Shown here piece by piece: positions 24,286 through 36,277 of a stretch of DNA of 64,000 nt. The DNA is from Mauremys mutica. Lineage: Eukaryota > Chordata > Testudines > Geoemydidae. A model generated the notes under the pieces. It was not told the origin of the DNA, ran no database searches, and saw nothing but the letters and a program-made list of their open reading frames with translations. Location of the stretch: contig NC_059082.1 in assembly GCF_020497125.1 (NCBI RefSeq), forward strand, positions 65,550,948 through 65,614,947, in the 5' to 3' direction. The position numbers were made by a program, and so were the translations under genes. Position 1 is the first letter of the stretch. The number at the start of each line of letters is the position of its first letter.

Positions 24286-25231
24286 TATATTTCAGTTAGA
24301 GAGAATCCTTGTACAAAGGGAAATATCATCCCTGGGGGAAAAGAATCCCCACTAGTTGTTGTTGTTTGGGAGTGCTGAAAATTCCCTACTTTGTTTATAT
24401 CATAGATGAAATGTGAAATGAATTCCAAAATGTGCAACCTGGCTTTGTTTGGTTTGTCACCATGTCAAGAAGCTTTAGAGCTTAAGCTACCCCTCCTGTT
24501 TCTAACAGAGCAAAATAAAAAATGATGCATGAAAGGAACCCTTCTGCACTGCACTTTACTGGTTTTGGCATGCCAGTGTGTGTGTTCTGTGTACTGAACT
24601 TGTTACTTCTGGAATAAAATGCATGGGTGGTTAGGAGAATGATTTATTTTCTGAGGCGCACCTTTGCAATTTGATTTTAAAAGGGTGTGTATTTTTGAAG
24701 AATTTAAATTTTATCCACTTTCTTTTATGCTAAAATGCAAATTATGTACTGGAAGGTGTATGTATATGTATATATGTGTGGGCATATATAAATATGAGAG
24801 ATATTTGGAGCCAGAGAGAATGGTCCATTGGCTTCCCAGCTGTACAGCCAAATTCATCCTATGTTCATCAACCTTCGCAAGCACGTGGAATCTTCAATGC
24901 AAGAATCAGTTTAAATTGGTCTGATGTTTTGCACAGCTCTATTTGTTTGCCAGTGCTGTATTATTTTTTATTACTTTCTGCTCTCTTCTGACCTGAATTC
25001 TGACACTGTCCGCCAAGAAACAATCATATTGAATCCAATGGTAAAGTTCTGTATAATACATTTGGGTTCACATTTGTAAGAAAAATAAAACATTTTCTTC
25101 TTGATTCAGCTATGTTAAACATGCTTGCAGGTGAGCTGCAGTAAACATTACTCTTGCTGGAGTTCAGGCAGATGAGTCCCTCACAGTCTGCAAACTATTT
25201 GATCAGTCTGAGGGGAGCCTGCGTGTTGTCA
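23731..25231. other. Unassigned non-coding sequence
   Basis: No recognised repeat other than the (TA)n tract, and no coding exon. Confidence 0.4.
24251..24290. repeat. (TA)n microsatellite
   Basis: About 40 bases of alternating AT with one phase break. Confidence 0.95.
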
Positions 25232-25524
25232 TTAGAGCCTGGTTTACACTGAAGGGAAAAGTCGATCTAAGCTACGCAATTTGAGTTACATGAATAGCAT
25301 AATTCAGATCGATGTAGCTTAGATCTACTTACCGCAGTGTCCACACTACGCAACGTTGATGGGAGACACTTTCCCATTGACTCCCTTTACTCTTCTTGAT
25401 CAGGTGGAGTTGAAGGGAGAGTGATCAGCGTTTGATTTAGCGGGTCTAGTGAAGACCCGTTAAATCGACTGCCGATGCATTGATCGCTGCAGCGTCGATC
25501 CTCCGGTAAGTGTAGACAAGCTTA
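25232..25524. mobile_element. PIF/Harbinger-type MITE
   Basis: The element spans 25,235-25,521. It starts GAGCCTGGTTTACAC and ends GTGTAGACAAGC, imperfect inverted repeats. TTA lies on both sides (25,232-25,234 and 25,522-25,524), as expected of the 3-base TWA duplications of PIF/Harbinger. The interior has its own internal palindromes (GATCTAAGCTACG near 25,264 against CGATGTAGCTTAGATC near 25,310) and no open frame of interest. Confidence 0.8.
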
Positions 25525-28016
25525 TGTACATTGTACCATCTCCCAGTGTTGTGAAATCCTAATCTGACTCTTCAGCTCATGGTAAAGGTTTTTAAGGCTA
25601 AAGGATGGGATTTTCAATGGGACCTAAGGAGACTGGGCACCTAACTCCCTTAGGTCCACTTAAAAATCCCGTCTGAAAGTTATATAGCCTTGAAATATAA
25701 TGTATTTATTTTTCTGAAAAGGGAAAGGGGTTGTTTACTGGAAATTAATTTCAAAAGGCCCTAACATTTTTAGCTTTGTCTTCCTTTAAAAGCTACATAT
25801 TTTACAGGTCTTTATGGTTTTTTATTATGAATTAATACTGATTTAAGACACGTGTGATACATGGAGTGATTAGAGGCTATTATAGTGACTCAGGTTGTAG
25901 GAGTTACTGTAATTTGATTTTCTATAATGTAATATTTAGGATTATATATAAAATAACATGATGTGATGTAATAATGAGTAGTTGGCGCTTCCTAATAACT
26001 GTATCATGAACTACCTCTGAGGCTTTTGATATGATTATTACTGAAAAAACTAGGAGGACCCTAAGGGTTCTCATCTGAATATCGCAGTGGGTTGTTTATA
26101 AAGGTTCGAGATTCTTAGAGTACAAAGTCCTTCGCCACAGTGGAGTTAGGCTCTTAGCATCATTCAGGGTTTGCAACATCAAAATTTACACATTATCAAA
26201 AACTTCATATAACATGGCAAAGCAAAAGACAAACATCAAATATGAATAGGTAAGCAAAATTAATGCTCAGAATTAGCATTCTCATACTATGGTTACAGAG
26301 TAATGTTCTGTAGTAAGCTGTATACACACTGGATCTTTTATATTTAAACTCAGCTGGACAGTTATGTATTTTTTATCTGCTACATCGGGGATTTAGCTAT
26401 TTCTGCCCTTGACCTGTTTTTTGAAGAATCTCCTTCCTTTGATCTGCTAGCTAGACTTGCTTAATTACATATTTTTTTTATTTTTACATTGTTCGTTTAT
26501 TTTTAAAACTAGAAATGAAGAATCAAGAAAAAAATCAAAAGTAAATGATGACCTTATGCATGCTGAGTATTGCCTTATTACATGGCTAGTTCTGCTGGAG
26601 TCACTTGATCTACTGTTGGAGGAGGAGGTAAAGTACTACTCAGTGTGATAATGGGAATTGAAAGCTGCCCCATACTTATTATGAGATCAAGTTGTAGTCA
26701 TTTTGAGAGGACTTCCTCAAATAAGGTAGAATAAATTACAGTGACTAATGTTCTCTATATAGGGCAGCTTCTGCCTGGAAAATTCTCATATGAAGAGTTT
26801 TTAAAACTCAAAAGCAAGTATAAAAGGAAACAAAATATCAAGCCATTCCCTCCCCAGTGTGTCATAGTGGAAATTCTATTTGACTCCCTTAGAAAACTTC
26901 GTCTCTGTTTTTTTCCTCCTGATATCTGCTGGTTTCAGACAGACGACGAGTAGCACCCAAAACCAGTACATCTTTGGATTTATTGCTCTCTTCCAAAGCC
27001 TACTTGGTGAATTCTAGCGAGCTGAAAAATTTCAGCTGGAATTTCCACTAGGATGTAATATATAAATTAGTCAAAGATGAATAGCAAATTGACTTGTGTC
27101 CTTTAAGATAAGGATCATTCCATAAGCATTTTTGTTTTTATTCTGTTTGTATTTGTTTTCTTGCTCATGCATACGTTTATCTCCCCTGAAGAAAAAAGGG
27201 AGTTTATATTACACTTACAAACCTTGTTATTTTCCTTTTAAAAATTTGATTTCCGTGGTGTATCTCTGATTTCATTTTCCCCAACATACTCAGCTAATAC
27301 AACCTTGTTCACGTTGTTTCCATGCCAGAATGTCCCTCAGTTAACATAACACCTATATATTTAACTTTTTATGCACCCTTATTCATGATTCTGCCACCCT
27401 TACTCATGAAGAATATACTTCTCTAGTAGAGCTACTGAAAAAAGGTGGCTTCTTGCAGCATAAAATATTACTCAGAGTGAGTACAGCAGCAGGAACTTGC
27501 CCATAATGTATAAGAACATACCTTTTGAAAGATATGTTGTTATTTTAATTTACGTTAGTTTGATCCCAGTTTCTCTGCCTAGGGCTTATATTTGACTTCA
27601 ATAAATTATTTACTGTGGTTAGTGAAGTACTTTGTATTATCCAAAAATAAAAACACAAAATATAGGGACAATGAAAACAGTGAAAGATCTCTATGATTTA
27701 TTGATAGGCAGACAATTTAATGAGTCATAATTCTCCCTACATGTTGATTTGCCAAGTGAGATGGGAACAATTAATTATACTCCTGTGCTTTTGAAACCAA
27801 AATATGTGAGCAATGTAAGCAAGTGTCAAATTCTTGAAGCTTAGATCTGAATAAATCCCTCTGCTTCCAGCTGAAAGAGGGATCATATATCCCACACTGA
27901 GCTAACAAGGTTTTACTGCAGGTGTTTAATTATTACTGTTATACATTAACAAGAAATTATATAGAGGGTAAAAACTTCATTTATGCTTCAGCACATTTAA
28001 TTTGGTAATGGATCAT
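25525..28016. other. Unassigned non-coding sequence
   Basis: A short stretch near 25,608-25,680 (TTTTCAATGGGACCTAAGGA, CTCCCTTAGGTCC) resembles an old dispersed repeat. The rest is AT-rich single-copy DNA without recognised exons. Confidence 0.4.
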
Positions 28017-29224
28017 TGTAGTGAGGCAGAGTGGCCTCCCTCCTGACATGAGAGCGAGGGAGCACTATACTCCTGTTGGTGGGCGGAGCCGAGCCTGCCC
28101 CATCCCCCCTTGCTGGAAGTACCACAGTGGAGCAGGAAGTATAAAAGGAAGGCTCTGCAGCTCAGTTGGGCCAGAGACAGTGGAGGAGACAGATGCCTCT
28201 GCCTTGCTGTGGCACCCAGGAGCAGAACCTGCGCTCTGCCACAGCCTGCCCCCAGAGGAGATGAATGTAGACAAGGAGTTGCCAGGACTACTGTTGGCTG
28301 TATACCCCGAGGAGCATGAGGACCAGCGGAGGCCAGAGATACCAAACCCCGGGGAGGTAGGAAGTAGCCCAGGGGCAGCCGATGACTGGCTGGCTACAGG
28401 GCTGACCGCATCACAGTTGGCGAGTTGTGGCTGGATCCCTTGCCGACCCAGCTGCAGACCATTCTGCCAATGTTAGGACCCTGGGCTGGGATGTGTTGGA
28501 GTAGGGTGGGTCTGTGTCCCCCTGCCACCCGAACCTCAGGGAGGACGACTCCCCACTTTAGGCCAGGAGGCCTATACTCCGTGAACCCCCCTGCTAACAC
28601 CCCAGACTGCCTGCCAGGTGCACAAACCCCTTTTGGAGCCCTAGACTGTGTGGCTGCTTGCCCTTACCTGAACCCAAGACTGTGTGTTTTTGCTGGCTGC
28701 CTGAGCTCCCAGCTGAGGCTAAACTCTGACCCCTGGTCTGCCACACCCAAAAGGCTAAAGCTTATAGACTGTGTTTGCTGGCTGCCTGAGCTGTAGGCTT
28801 AGGCCAAAGCCTGCTCCCTGCTCTACCCCGCCCTAAAGGGTGAGGGCTAATTGACTGTGATTGTTTGCTGTCTGCCTGAGCCCACAAGCAAAGGTTAAGA
28901 TTTTATTGACTCGGCATATCTGCTGTGCTGGGAGGTGTAGGATACAGTCCCTACCAGCCAGCCCTGCCTGAGGGCTAGGCCCCTACACTGTTACTTACTG
29001 TCAGACCTATTGTGGGACTGCGAGCTAGACACTATGCAGGCCACTGCCCCGCCCAGGGGTGGGGACAAGGGGCCCAGACTGTTGTTGTGTGTTTGCCTCT
29101 GCCAGGCGGTCCCAGAGCTCTAGACTGCTTATGGCTCAGTCCCAGCAGTGCGACCCGAGGCCGAGGACTAAACCCCAAGACAATGAGGCAGAGTGGCCTC
29201 CCTCCCCAGTGAGGGAGCACTACA
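28017..29224 (+). repeat. Ty3/Gypsy (Gmr1-like) 5' LTR
   Basis: The LTR begins TGTAGTGAGGCAGAG and ends GAGGGAGCACTACA, so it has TG...CA ends and a length of about 1.2 kb. A TATA box (TATAAAAG, 28,140-28,147) lies about 120 bases in. The LTR is immediately followed by a primer binding site and a gag remnant, which fixes it as the 5' LTR. The start and end share a direct repeat of about 19 bases (GAGGCAGAGTGGCCTCCCT at 28,023 and 29,185) followed by a common GAGGGAGCACTA. A 151-codon open stretch across it (28,021-28,476) is not a gene. No 3' LTR exists in the window. Confidence 0.8.
28140..28147 (+). promoter_or_regulatory. LTR TATA box
   Basis: TATAAAAG followed by GAAGGCTC. The LTR at 37,021 has the same TATAAAAGGAAG context, which points to a shared LTR promoter design. 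Confidence 0.65.
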
Positions 29225-29229
29225 CTTCG

Positions 29230-29247
29230 TGGAGAATGCGGGCATCG
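29230..29247 (+). promoter_or_regulatory. Primer binding site, tRNA-Ala type
   Basis: TGGAGAATGCGGGCATCG starts five bases after the LTR end. From recalled tRNA sequences it is complementary to the 3' end of an alanine tRNA ending in GCATTCTCCA. It would prime minus-strand DNA synthesis in the intact element. Confidence 0.65.
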
Positions 29248-29340
29248 TCCCCTCCTCTGAGATAAGGGGACGAGCCAATGACAACCTGAGACAGACCCCC
29301 CTCCACCCTTATCCAGTGAGAAGAGGGTGGAAGTTGACAA

Positions 29341-29883
29341 ATTGGTTAAAAGGCTCATCAAGAGTCAGCAGCAGCAGTAACAACAGCTGCTGCAACAGCT
29401 TGGCAATCAGCAACAACTGATGCGAGAACTGAGGGCCCAAAACCGGGAGTAGCAACAACAGTGCATGCAGCAGCTTGCGTCACTTCTGCTGACCCTAGGG
29501 GGCTCCCACCCCAGGGGTGCAGCGGGACCCGCTGAACCCGTAGTGCCGGTGCACTTGACAAAGATGGGTCCTGAGGATGACCCCGAAACCTTCCTTATTA
29601 CATTTGAGAGGGTCACCTCCACAGCTAAGTGGCCTCTGGAGCAATGGGCCACTCTATTGGCTCAGTCTTTGATGGGCCAGGCTGCCTATAGGACGCTCCC
29701 AGTAGGGGAAGCCAAGGCCAATGGGCAGTTGAAGGCTGCGATCCTCAATACCCTTGAGATCACACCGAAGGTGTTTTGGCGGTGACTCCAGGAGAAGAGC
29801 TACTCTCCCAGGGCCTGACTGAGGGCAGTAGCCCAGCAGCTGAAGGAGGCATGCTGGCATTGGCTACAGCCTGAACGGTGTAC
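29341..29883 (+). pseudogene. Broken Gypsy gag with SCAN-like capsid domain
   Basis: One frame carries a glutamine-rich, coiled-coil-prone lead (about 29,360-29,470). It is followed by the capsid motif DPETFLITFERV, a WP..QWA..LAQSL..QAAYR region (ORF at 29,465-29,785), and then VAQQLKEACWHWLQPE near 29,822-29,872. This is the SCAN-like capsid fold of Gmr1-type Gypsy elements, the known source of vertebrate SCAN domains. The frame is broken by stops at 29,378-29,380, 29,450-29,452, 29,783-29,785 and 29,816-29,818. Homology ends near 29,883, before any nucleocapsid zinc knuckle or pol, so the element is 3'-truncated. It is non-functional. Confidence 0.8.
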
Positions 29884-30586
29884 AGTTTCATTGACTGTTA
29901 CCTGCTTCTGTGCTATAGGATAGGTTAAATAGAAGTGCCTGATTTACCTTCTCTGGAAGATTAATTTGTTTGCCTATGTCTATCATATTATCTTCTGTTT
30001 GCCATTTTAAAGGAAACTATCTCCAACCCTACCTTTCAATCTGTTTTCATGTGGAAGTCTTCCCTTTTATGTAATCATCCCATTACATATTTCTTAGCCT
30101 CTTCTATTTCTGCTCTACCTTTTTTGAGTTAGGGTGAACATAAGAACCTATTCCATCTAGCCCAGTCCATCCAACAGTGGCCAATGCCTGGTGCCCCAGA
30201 GAGAATGAACAGAACGGGCAATCATCAAGCAGTCCATCCCGTCACCCATTCCCAGCTTCTGGCAAACAGAGGCTAGAGACACAATTCCTGTCCATCCTGG
30301 CTAATAGCCATTGATGGACCTATCCTCCTTGAACTTACCTAGTTTGGTTTTTTTTAACTCTGTTATAGACTTGGCCTTCACAACATCTTCTGGCAAGGAG
30401 TTCCACAGGTTGACTGTACGTTGTGTGAAAAAATACTTCCTTTTGTTTGTTTTTAAACCTGCTGCTTATTAATTTCATTTGGTGGCCCCTAGTTCTTGTG
30501 TTATGAGGAGTAAATAACCCTTCCTTGTTTACTTTCTCCACACCAGTCATGATTTTATAGATCTCTATCATATCCCCCCTTCAGGG

Positions 30587-31587
30587 GTGAAAGTAACTTA
30601 AAGGACTTACCGGTATGCCAGAATCCTGAGCGGGGCGGGGACTCAACTGGAAGAGGCGTGGCCTCAACTGAAAGAGGAATGGCCTTTCAAGATTTAAAGC
30701 CCCCGGTGCTCTGGCTGTGGTTAGGCCTTTAAATCACCCTGGAGCTACCAGTTGCAGAGGAGGCTGGGCGCTCAGGGGTGAATTAAAGGGCAGAGCTCCG
30801 GGCCCTTTAAATCACTGTGGGAGCCCTGCTGCCGCTACCCCGGGGTGGCAGGGCTCAGGCTAGGGATGGGGTAGCGGTGGCAGGGCTCCGGAGAAGATTT
30901 AAAGGCCCCGGGGCTCCAGCCACTGCAGGGACAGCCGGGCTCGGGCGGGGATTTAAAGGGCCTGGTGCTCCTGCCACTCTGGGGAGCCCCGGGCCTTTAA
31001 ATCCCTTCTGGAGCCTGGCTGCCAGGGCCCTGGGGCTCCAGCAGCCAGGCTTGCAGGGCCAGCTTCAGCTTTTCTGCCACCCCAAGCAGCCAAAAAAAAA
31101 AAATGAGTGCCGGTATTTCGGCGGCAGCTAAATCGTGCCACTTCTTCAGCGGCAGTTCGGCGGCGGGTCCTCCCTCTCTTCCTCTTCGGTGGCAATTTGG
31201 CGGCAGCTCAAAGAGAGAGAGAGAGAATGAGGGACCTGCCGCCGAAGACCCGGATGTGCTGCCCCAATACTGGACTGAGTGCCGCCCCTTTGAATTGGCT
31301 TCCCCAAGCACCTGCTTCCTACGCTGGTGCCTGGAGCCGGCCCTGCTCCGGCACTTTAAAGGGCCTGGGGCTCCCTGCAGGGGCCATAACTCCAGGACCT
31401 TTAAATCCCTGCCCAAGCCCAGCTGCCAGAGCTCTGGTGGTGATTTAAAGGGCCCGGGGCTTCCCACAGCGACTGGAGCCCCAGGCCCTTTAAATCACTG
31501 CCGGAGAAGCTGGTCCAGTCCAGCACGGCGTACCGGCAAGAGCCGGTATGCCGTACCAAACCGTACCAGCTTACTTTCACCTCTGTC
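30587..31587. mobile_element. hAT-type non-autonomous element inside CR1
   Basis: The left end CAGGGGTGAAAGTAACTT and the right end CTTACTTTCACCTCTG are inverted repeats. The 8 bases outside (CCCCCCTT and TCACCCTT) match at six positions, as for an aged hAT target duplication. Short modules, TTTAAATC(A/C) and GGCCCGGGGCTCC-like, recur many times in both orientations, giving a GC-rich repetitive interior. Open stretches across it, including one of 215 codons (31,103-31,750), run over element borders and are not genes. Confidence 0.7.
31051..31353. mobile_element. Second hAT-type MITE nested within
   Basis: The start CAGGGCCAGCTTCAGC and the end TGGAGCCGGCCCTG are imperfect inverted repeats of the same type as the MITE at 23,584. 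The interior has GGCGGCA-rich modules and a (GA)n tract near 31,212. No clear 8-base duplication was seen, so the exact ends are uncertain. Confidence 0.6.
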
Positions 31588-32480
31588 ACCCTTAGTCATC
31601 TTTTTTTCCAAGCTGAAAAGTCCCGGGGTGACCAGAACTGAACACAGTATTCCAGGTGGCAGCATATATAATGGTTTTATACATTTTCATTATTATTTAT
31701 ATATATTGTTCTTTAAAAGTCATAACACTTTTTTTTTGACTGCTACATAGTTGAGCAGAAGTTTGCATTAAGTTATACTCAAGGAGGCTCATGTCTTTTT
31801 TTCCTGAGTGGTTATAGTTGATTTGGAATCTAGCAGTTTGTATGAGTAGATCAAATGCCTTCCAGTGTTCATTACCATGCATTTGTCAACATGAATTTCT
31901 TTTACTGTGCACCCCAGTGCTTGAATTAAAAAAAAGAAAAAAGAAAAAAGGGGGGGGGCAAACCAGAACACATTTCTAGTGTTTCATAAGTGATAGTACT
32001 GGAAGTACCAGAAGTCTTAGAACACACATTCCAGATCCCAAAATGAGGGCTGGAACGGCATTCTGGAGCCTTCTGACAGAACTCGAGCCCTGGTGTAGCC
32101 CATTTACCTATATTTGTTAGGTCCCTTTGATTTTTACCACAATCTTCTCTCATCTAAACAATTTTGAATCAACAGCAGATTTTGCTACCATAGTTTAGCC
32201 TCTTGTCTTGATCAATAATAAATATGAAAAAGCGCCAGTACTAGTATGGAGTCTTGTGGCACCTTTCTGTTTTCTGCATCCTAGTATGTTTCTAATCCAT
32301 AACAGGACTTTACTCCCTCAGTCCATGACTACTTAATTTCCATAATAGCCTTTTGTGAAGGACTTTGTCTAAGTGTTTGTGAAAATCCAAATAACTTATG
32401 TCAACCATCTTTTCTTTATCTGCTATCTAATCTGGAATAAGACTTTAGCACATATCCATGACTTGGTTGAATCCAGAAAA

Positions 32481-33289
32481 TCAGAAGGACTAATTATTAT
32501 TGTTTGTTTGCTTAGCCCTTGCAGAATAATAATCAAACTGAGCGTGTCCTTGACATGAGAATAAGTAATCAGAATAAAAGCTGTTTGGGTCAGCAGTTTA
32601 TTTTGTGTGGGTGAAGCTGAGTTTAAGAAATCAGAGGGTAACTGTATCTGTATAAATTATAAGAAATATATACATGACTTGGAGAAAACTTTTAGGATAT
32701 AGCTATGCATCCATAAGGATATTGTTGCCAGAGGTGAAGCAAAGTGCTCTTTATATGCAGAAATTCTGTTAAGGAAATAGACGTTACCTTCCATTAAGTC
32801 TTTGTGATCAACCCAAAAGGAGAATATTAGATGTCATGCTTCAGAGCATAAACTGCTCAGTAGCTAGAGTCATGAAGAAATTTCCCCATGGCATAATATT
32901 CCACAATTATCCATATGTAGTCTAACTTTCTAAAAGTCCTTTTCTTCATTTTTGTAATAGATGAATTATGTAAAAATGCTAACAGAATTAGGTGACACAA
33001 ATATGTGTTTTCAAACAAAGACATAGAGGGCCAAATTTTTATTGGTTGGAGATCTACAAGCACAAATACCAACCTATACTGGAGAAAATTACAGTTACTG
33101 CATTTATAAGTACAGGCACAAAGATGTGCACATATTTTGCACATGGATCGCTAGGTCTTTTTTTTTTTAAAGAGCTGCAACAACATCTATAAGGTAATAA
33201 GTCAGTTGTTATATGTTTGCCTTAAAGCCTAGTTATTCCTATGCCAGTGAAACATTGGGCAGTCCAGTTCCTTCACTGATTATGGTTGC
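32481..33289. other. Unassigned non-coding sequence
   Basis: AT-rich sequence. No recognised repeat or exon. Confidence 0.4.
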
Positions 33290-33900
33290 TTGCTAGTTGT
33301 GGTACTCCTTTCCAGGGGTTCCAGTGCATTTAACATCCTCTGTCACAGTCTTCCCAGGCCTTCCTCACTTTCTTTTTCCTCCCTCGGGTACCCAGTTCAA
33401 TGCCCACTTAGCATGTCTCCCATCTTCCATATGTTGTATGTGTCTCAAACACCTGAGCCTTCTTTCTTTGATTATATTTTTTAATATGTTCTGCTCTGTC
33501 ATCTCTCTTACTACACATTTTATAGGACAAAATAATAAATGTCAGAGTATCTTCCTTTGCCTTCTGCGGTGGGAAGCTTCCAATCTCTTTTTGTTAGCTA
33601 CTGTCATCAGCCAAGTCTGTGCTCTGTACAGTAGCATGCGCGGTAGAATCACATGGTTTGGTTTGGAGACCCCTGTTTGACCAGATGTTGTTCATTCTTC
33701 CACAAATGGTTGTTGCTTTTTCTAATTTCATATGAATATCCTTATCGCAGCCACCTTCAAATGTCATTACGCTCCCCAGATAGCAGAACTCTTCTACCTG
33801 TTCAGTTTCTTTTCCATCCACATTATTGCATCTATTGTTCAGTTTCCTACCTTCATAATCTGCTTTTCTCTGCATTTTCTTTCACTATTTTTGCTGCTTC
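33290..33900 (-). pseudogene. Non-LTR retrotransposon (RTE-like) RT carboxyl remnant
   Basis: The minus-strand frame at 33,594-33,875 reads VEEFCYLGSVMTFEGGCDKD followed by KLEKATTICGRMNNIWSNRGL. This is the conserved stretch downstream of the catalytic box in RTE-type and related LINE reverse transcriptases (FxYLGS...I..A...L..IW). More decayed coding traces continue to about 33,290. The catalytic box itself lies outside. The clade is not certain. Confidence 0.6.
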
Positions 33901-33994
33901 CTATTCTACTCCTGATGAAAGGGCAGTCATTCTGTTCTACAACATATTCAGTTAAGCAATGTTGTCAGCAAAGTCAAGGTCTTGTAACTCGTCC

Positions 33995-34014
33995 GTGTGT
34001 GTGTGTGTGTGTGT
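33995..34014. repeat. (GT)n microsatellite
   Basis: Ten GT units, followed by ATATAATATAT. Confidence 0.9.
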
Positions 34015-34202
34015 ATATAATATATGCTTAAATTGTTACATATTTACATGACTGAAACTTAGTATGGCCTAAGGAGCATATGAAATTAATTTACATCAAT
34101 TCCAGGCATAAGTTTTATCTATTCAAATTGTGCCTGCATAAGGAATGCTGCCTGGCTGAAAACTTGGTGCCAAATTTGGTGTACAGATGCCATTAATTTA
34201 AA

Positions 34203-34985
34203 TTAGGGCTGTCAAACAAATAAAAAAATTATTCGCGATTAATCGCACAGTTAAACAATCATAAAATACCATTTATTTAAATATTTTGGAGGGTTTGCTA
34301 CATTTTCAAATATATTGATTTCAAATACAACATAATACAAAGTGTACAGTGCTCACTTTATATTTACTTTTTATTGCAAATATTTGCACTGTAAAAAACA
34401 AAACAAATAGTATTTTTCAGTTCACTCATAGAAGTACTGTAGTGCAATCTCTTTATCATGAAAGTTTTACAAAAAATAACTGCATTCAAAAACAAAACAA
34501 TGTAAAACATTAGAACCTACAAGTCCACTCTGTCCTACTTTTTGTTCAGCCAGTTGCTAAGACAAACTTGTTAGTCTTAGTGATTGGCTGAACAAGAAGT
34601 AGGGCTACGTGGACTTGTAGGCTCTGTTTTACATTGTTTTGTTTTTGAGTGCATTTGAGTGCATTGTTTTTGAGTGTAGATGTAACAAATCTACATTTGT
34701 AAGTTGCATTTTCATGATAAAGAGATATGGTACTTGTATGAGGGGAATTGAAAAAATACTGTTTCTTTTGTTTATGTTTTTATTGCAGATATTTGCACTG
34801 TAAAAATGATAAAGGTGAGCACTATATACTTTATATTCTGTTTTGTAAATGAAATCAATATTTGAAAATGTTGAAAAACATCCAAAAATATTTAATACAT
34901 TTCAATTGGTATTCTATAGCTCAACAGTGCCATTAAAACTATGATTAATCAGGATTAATTTTTTGAGTTAATTGCGTGAGTTAAT
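34203..34985. mobile_element. Fold-back hAT-derived element
   Basis: The left part starts with TAGGGCTGTCAAA and an AATT-rich stretch (CGCGATTAATCGCAC). The right part ends with the partly complementary GATTAATCAGGATTAATT. The two halves are inverted copies of the 3' end of the hAT element seen at 53.4-54.5 kb. They meet at about 34,565, where TTGTTCAGCCAGTTGCTAAG faces TGATTGGCTGAACAAGAAG. Reverse-read transposase codons are present near the centre but broken. No transposase gene survives. Confidence 0.75.
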
Positions 34986-36274
34986 GTAACTACTAGAACA
35001 TTAGGTTCTAGACTAATTTTTAAAGCAGGGAAGAGGTCTAGATTGAACATCAATATTGAAAAATATCTTAAGAAGCTGTCAAAGAGGCAATGCAATGAAC
35101 AAGTCGGAGGCAGTTTTGGAATTGCCTACTTGAAGCATTGAAGCTATCTACAATGGAATGTCAGTCCATCATCCAGTGCTTCCTCTCTCCTGAGAGGAAA
35201 AAATGGAAGATGGTTTTGAATTCAACTCAGAGAAGGCTCTTGTAGAGCCTTCATAACTGAAGTGAGGCATACCTTACCCAAATTAACATACAGGAGAAAT
35301 ATGAGGTAGGCACTATGTTATTACTCAAATTGTTCTTTTTGCTAGGCATTGGGATTTACATTATTACTTGCTAACAGGGGCTTGTACACAGGTACAGGAG
35401 TCTGTGGAATGATTCACTTTCCAGAATCAGGGTTTTGGATGGAAGGATAGTGAAATACTAATTACTGCAGGAGGTAGTATTGGTGAATCAGCAGCTGGTA
35501 CGCTTTCCTGTGATACAGCACTGATCCAAAGTCCCATTATCATGTTGGAGGGCACACAGCTGCTACAGATGATAAGAACTGAGGTTCTGCCCTGCAGAAC
35601 TAGAATTTCACATGAGTACTCCCATCCCTGTGGATGGACCCCATTGCATACCCTGAGCTCAAGCAAAGCCCCACTGACTGGGGCTCTGTAACAGTGCAAT
35701 GGTCTGCCCATGTAGCCCACTTTGGTAGCCTGGGACCCAAGTACTGGCGGCTGCTGTCTCTGCAGCCGAAGGTTGTAACCCTACAAGCTATTATAAAATT
35801 GTAATCAGTTTTTTTGTTTTTTTTAGTGTGTTATGTCCTTATGCAGCTTTTTGAAGCTCTTCTTATTTACTAAATAGAATGAAACAGTACCTGGGGACCC
35901 ATTCCAGTCTATCAGGTAAATCTGTAATTAGTATCCAGTCGATCTGTAGCATGGTGCTGTCATTATGTTGATATAGACATGCATATTAGAAAAGATTACT
36001 ACACAGGCACAGTAGGTGATTCACAGATACTAATAACTCAGCTGTTTTAATTTAAAAAAAAACTCTACTGGTCTTGACTTCAGGATTTAAAAATGTTAAC
36101 AGTTAAAACACTTCCACTTTAGGGAGGCAGAAAAAACTGGGATTTCTCTTTTTAATTGCATCTCTATAATTTAAAAATAGTTAATCAGATTTTTATAAAA
36201 ACTATTAAAAATATACCATGCTGTGAGCTGGAACTCCATTAGGATTAAAAAGATAAATTGGAGATGTGCAAAAC
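34986..36274. other. Unassigned non-coding sequence
   Basis: No recognised repeat. The minus-strand 97-codon stretch at 35,427-35,720 has no domain. Confidence 0.4.
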
Positions 36275-36277
36275 TTA

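Larger units (their letters stand above)
30138..32480 (-). repeat. CR1 LINE copy, reverse, interrupted
   Basis: The plus strand begins CATAAGAACCTATTCCATC, the reverse CR1 3' end (same subfamily as 8,282 and 53,289). The minus strand reads the ORF2 carboxyl end at 30,335-30,571 (MIEIYKIMTG, NTRTRGHQMKL, QKEVFFHTTYSQPV). The copy breaks at about 30,587 and resumes at about 31,588 with TAGTCATC, CCAAGCTGAAAAGTCC. Diverged ORF2 traces continue to about 32,480. It is 5'-truncated, with many stops. Confidence 0.75.

Noticed and set aside
24251..24290. TATA-rich tract as a promoter
   Set aside because: It is a simple (TA)n microsatellite without other promoter context.
28021..28476. 151-codon open frame on the plus strand
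   Set aside because: It lies wholly inside the LTR, shows no domain and overlaps equally long frames on the other strand. GC-rich LTR sequence explains it.
31103..31750. 215-codon open frame, the second longest in the window
   Set aside because: It runs from a hAT MITE through its host element into CR1 sequence, so its codons come from three unrelated repeats.
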